Origin: Mucor racemosus
Taxonomy: Eukaryota; Mucoromycota; Mucoromycetes; Mucorales; Mucoraceae
Assembly: GCA_027405735.1 (NCBI GenBank)
Contig: JAPEHQ010000008.1
Location: 1,674,001-1,738,000, forward strand
Length of the DNA: 64,000 bases
Direction of reading: 5' to 3'
Below, one piece after another: positions 60,212-64,000 of the stretch. Under the pieces are notes generated by a model that worked only from the letters and a program-made list of their open reading frames with translations, did no database searches and was not told the DNA's origin. The position numbers and the translations under genes are program-made. Position 1 is the stretch's first letter. Each line of letters opens with the position of its first letter.

Positions 60212-61780
60212 GAATATAAGTGTACTAGCCTAATATTGAACTAAAATTGATTGTAAAAAATTGAACACTTAAACTAAGGTGTTGGTTTTTTGTATTCACA
60301 AGATAGATCCAACTGAAAGCTACTAGGCATTTTTTGTTTCAGCGAAAAGTATTGATTTTTCGTCGAGATAACCAAAATAATAGTTTTTTATCACAGCTTA
60401 AAACCTATCATCACGGGGTTCCAAAATTTATTTGTTGAAATGAATGAAAAATGATTCAAAAAAACAAGTTTGTTTAAATGCTCATGAACTGCAAAGTAAG
60501 TCGACCTAGCGTATTAAATAATTTTTGTATAGTTTTAAATTCTGCATCTATCTAAATAAAATTTGGACAAACATTTCACATTAAATTTTGCGTAAAATGC
60601 AATTGAAATTTTGAAGGTTTTTTGAAGGTACACATTAATTTTGATAAACATATTTAACATATAAGTAATTGGAATGATGCGCAAACAAATTATCTATCGA
60701 TTGAGCTATTGCAGAATCTTTTAGCTGCATTTTTTGTAGAGGAAACAAGATTTTTGTCCAAATTTTTTTCAGATTCAGAATTTGGGATGAGGGTATATAA
60801 GGGAAAAATGGAAGCTAGAAATGAAGATATATTTTTATACACATTTTTGACGATATCTCCACGAAAAATCAATATTTTAAAAATCTCTAAACTGTGTTCG
60901 AGATAACTCAACGAGCTTGATGATATGAATGTAAAAAAACTGCTGCTCAATTTAACGGATTTTTTGAAATCTACTACAAAAATGCCAAAAAAAAAATGAA
61001 AAAAAATAAAAGTACTCGGAATTTTTTTATATCAAAATATGTTATAGAGTGCTTTAAAACAAGTAAGTTTTATTATTAAAAAGTATTAGCATAGCTTAAT
61101 TATTTCTAGAGATATGAAGCCTCAAAGTTTTGAATCCATTGGCAGTAAAATACGCGTAAAAATCTGAAACATTAGCGCTAAAAAATTAATACCAACTGTA
61201 AAAAGTAGGATATTTCCGGATACTTGTTTTTGGATTAAAGGTGAGCATCTCAGGTACATTGGCATATATTTTTTTCTAGGTGTTATTTAGTAAAATAAAA
61301 AGTAGAGCAGGGATAGAAAATGATACCCAGTTTTCAAGGAAAAAGAGTGAATTTTACGCGTTTTTGAGTCTTTCCTGAGATATAAAATAAATTTAGGGAT
61401 AGGTAGCATAATGCGATCAATGTATTTATATTTAGTAGTGTCTAGGGTATATCTTAAAAAATGTTTATTATGAGGTTAGTTATAGAAAGAAGGCACGCTC
61501 CGATGTTGAAGATTGAAACTATGAAAATCTTTTTTGAAAATTCAAATTTAATATTAAATTCATTTTAACTTATCGAGTATAGTTTTTTTGTGTATTACAG
61601 CAAGTCAAAATAGGTCGTGAAGGATAGAACGAACAAAATAAATTGTAATTTTTTTATTGATTAATTAGTAAGAAAAATAATTACATAATATCATAGAGTG
61701 TGATTTTTTAGCTTCTACATAGAAAAAAAAAATCTAAAAATCATTTTTTATTATATATACTGTATTAGCAGATATTGTTT
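60212..61780 (-). repeat. Family 1 core repeat, copy f (inverted)
   Basis: Full core in minus orientation, starting with the common terminus TAGAATATAAGTGTACT and collinear with copy e through to the S segment. On the plus strand the frame 60709-60906, continuing after one TAA through LNELDDMNVKKLLLN, is shared in order with the other copies. Confidence 0.9.
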
Positions 61781-63110
61781 TTCTGTAGAGATTGGACGAG
61801 ATCTGGTATTTTCAATATTTATGACCGTAACTTTTATAGATTATAAAACTTTTGCTACTATATATATACACGTTTTATCTACTACATTTTTGAAAGTATA
61901 CGTAGCGCTATTTTTTATCTATTGATTATATGCTCACTGGAAACTTCAGTTATATTCTCTAGTAATAAAATAAATTCAGCTTTTGCATTATTGTATCTAG
62001 CATAATTACATAATATAGGGCAAAAATGGCAGGGTATTCTTTATATTTCGGTCAGGAATAAAGTTTTTTTGTAAACCAAATTGCTACTGATACTGAGTAA
62101 ATAGTAGAATTATATACCAAGGAAAAAAAATATGGTCAAATTACTCAATATTGCACAAATCAAGAAAAACAAAATAGCAGATAAGTAGAAGGACGGCAAT
62201 TAAAAAAAAGCAAACATAGAGGGGATGTTTGTCCTAGTTGCTAGACTTATGCGCTTCTTTACAGCTAGTTCAAACGGAAAGGTTATGGGTTCGAAACTCG
62301 TGTAAACGGATTTTCTTCGGAACTTGTGTTTACTGGGCTAGAAGCGCAGCTAATCACCCTCTCGCCTTTTTTTTTCGTTTTACCTTTCTACGCACAGCTT
62401 TCAAAAGACTACCAATTGTTGTCTTCTTTTTTCTACTCCAGTATTTTTAGTTCTATTTTGGAAATCCATTTTCTTTATAAATATCTTATTTTACAAGCAC
62501 ACGAGATTTTACAAAAGTAGACACATTCTGCACGCAATAATTTAATAATGTAAATTGTATTGTGAGCCTACTACTGTCCGTATATTTTGATTTTGGTTTT
62601 CATCCAATAAGTAGTAACAGATAGAGTATTACTAATTGTAACATAAAGGCATACATAATGGAATATATTTAGCCATTTTTCAGAAAGACTTGAAAAGAGC
62701 TCAGCAAATAAAAACCGTTAATCATAATATTTGGATTTCTATTAGTTCCTGCTTCAGTCATCATCAGTTAGAAATTGGTTTATCACCAACTTTAATTTAT
62801 CCTTAAAAATGGACTTCAGGGTAATTATTATTATTGCATGAACAATACTATTTAAGGCATATCACTCTTCATTCAAGAAACACTTTATATGTAAAAGCTT
62901 AAGAATAATGCCCAAAGGTATGTAGCTTCCGTCAATTTATTATTTGTTATCATGCATGTTGTTATATTCCACCGAGTAACATACTTTATCACCTTCTACA
63001 GCATCAATACATCTTACAATCTATTGACTACGACATGCATTGAACCGCAAAGTTTTGATATTATTGAATATTATAAACAAAAAACTCCTGGCATACTAAG
63101 TATATCCACT
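61781..63110 (+). repeat. Family 1 S segment and outer arm, copy f
   Basis: It aligns with 40013-41340, including the tRNA-like pair CTAGTTGCTAGACTTATGCG (62234-62253) and GGGTTCGAAACTC (62287-62299). After about 62850 it follows the outer part of the left foldback arm of the 41-kb locus and stops near 63110, where the homology ends. Confidence 0.85.
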
Positions 63111-64000
63111 TGACTCGCAATAAAGCAAGGCGTTTTGTCAAGTACGATGTTGGCGTTCAGTGTATTTCAGTTAAATTGAATAGGTAAAGATATGGTTCAT
63201 GCAGAGATCTATGAATGTGTGAGAAAGCCCAGATCTGTGAACACAAAAAAATGATCCAAATTGTAATGCTTTGTCTACTTATACGAGATTTTTTTGTGGC
63301 GATACCTGGTGGCTCAAGTGTAATTAAGGCATTTAATTGCCAAATGTATCGAATCAAGAAGAAGTCGGTTGATTGATATAAAGGATAATAAGTGCAATGT
63401 CATTTATTGGATGAATGAATTTAAATGTATAAAGCAAAGCTTACTTTTGACTGAAAGTACTAATTATTCTGATTAACATCAATAAGTGCAATAATTGCTA
63501 CTAAATCGCATAATTTGCCATGCAGACAATTCTTGAAGCATCCATTCTTTGTTTTTTGGCAATGCTGCAAATCATCGTTCAATATGACTGAATATTAATG
63601 AACCAGAGAAAATAAAATTAGTAAAAAAAACTGTTAACCAATGTACATCAAGGTCAAGATAGATAAAAGGTGCATTCATTGTGTAGTAGTGGAAATCGCC
63701 ACATTTTAATGGATAGAAATTACAGGACCAAGACGTTGTGTTTGCTTCAGGATTTGTAAAAGGGTTTAAAAGCATACTTCATCAAATTCACTTAGATGTT
63801 GAATACTCACCAAATGCTATTAGTATCATCTTGTTTTTTATTTAATTGCCGTATTATTAAAAATCAAGCTTTTCATAGCTTACTGTATAATAATGACAGC
63901 AGTAGGATATTTTTAAGTTTAGATTAACATTTATTATAAGGCGTGCTGATGATACGTTTGATACTACTGTAGATGGAACCAGTTAATTTAATCTATGGAA
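63111..64000. other. Intergenic at window end, nothing recognised
   Basis: Minus-strand frames at 63357-63157 and 63775-63572 are open but match no family I know. Confidence 0.5.

Noticed and set aside
63572..63775. 67-codon minus-strand frame as a glycosyltransferase fragment
   Set aside because: A few residues (YLDLDVHWL) suggested it, but no conserved motif of any such family is present.

Overview
The window reads as nuclear DNA of an early-diverging filamentous fungus, most likely a Mucoromycota (Mucorales-type) genome. It is very A+T rich, its genes carry many short (about 50-70 nt) GT-AG introns, lysine is made by the fungal aminoadipate route (LYS1 with a peroxisomal SKL tail), and the mobile DNA (Cryptons with a Gcr1-type C-terminus, resolvase-like and PD-(D/E)XK-like multicopy families) is of a kind I associate with Mucorales. 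The species was not determined.

The window alternates between compact gene islands and repeat blocks. Genes: an F-box protein (10.8-12.6 kb, -); a PAQR/haemolysin-III protein (14.6-15.8, -) divergent from an Spg1/Tem1 GTPase (16.4-17.3, +); a secreted double-psi beta-barrel protein (17.5-17.9, -); an unknown polytopic membrane protein (25.1-26.1, +); a Mob2 protein (33.3-34.1, +) followed on the same strand by a Bck1-type MAPKKK (34.5-38.0, +); a PABPN1/Pab2 RNA-binding protein (44.8-45.7, -), saccharopine dehydrogenase (45.9-47.1, -) and an MFS transporter (48.3-50.5, -); haem oxygenase (54.8-56.4, +) and the Rad2/XPG nuclease (56.7-60.1, +). I rebuilt intron/exon structures by phase-consistent splicing; most close exactly.

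The rest is a graveyard of mobile DNA: two broken Crypton tyrosine-recombinase genes; a split gene with a resolvase-like YVRKS motif and an inverted fragment of the same family; a broken PD-(D/E)XK-like gene; captured or decayed pieces of host genes (two dynein intermediate chain WD40 fragments inside a duplicated repeat, and the MRH end of glucosidase II beta); two solo LTRs with 5-bp target duplications, one proven by an empty site in a paralogous repeat; three small TA-flanked inverted-repeat elements; and a dominant unidentified repeat (called family 1 here) with six clear copies plus two ancient relics. Family 1 has a 1.2-1.6 kb core, an adjoining segment with a tRNA-like Pol III promoter motif, and, near 41-43 kb, a large foldback structure. 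Two inverted cores at 27-31 kb share an apparently identical tract of about 0.8 kb with abrupt edges, which suggests gene conversion.

The gene islands do not form a single pathway. Several products act in polarity, division or cell-wall signalling (Spg1, Mob2, Bck1), but physical proximity is the only link visible here. No tRNA, rRNA or CRISPR locus was found.
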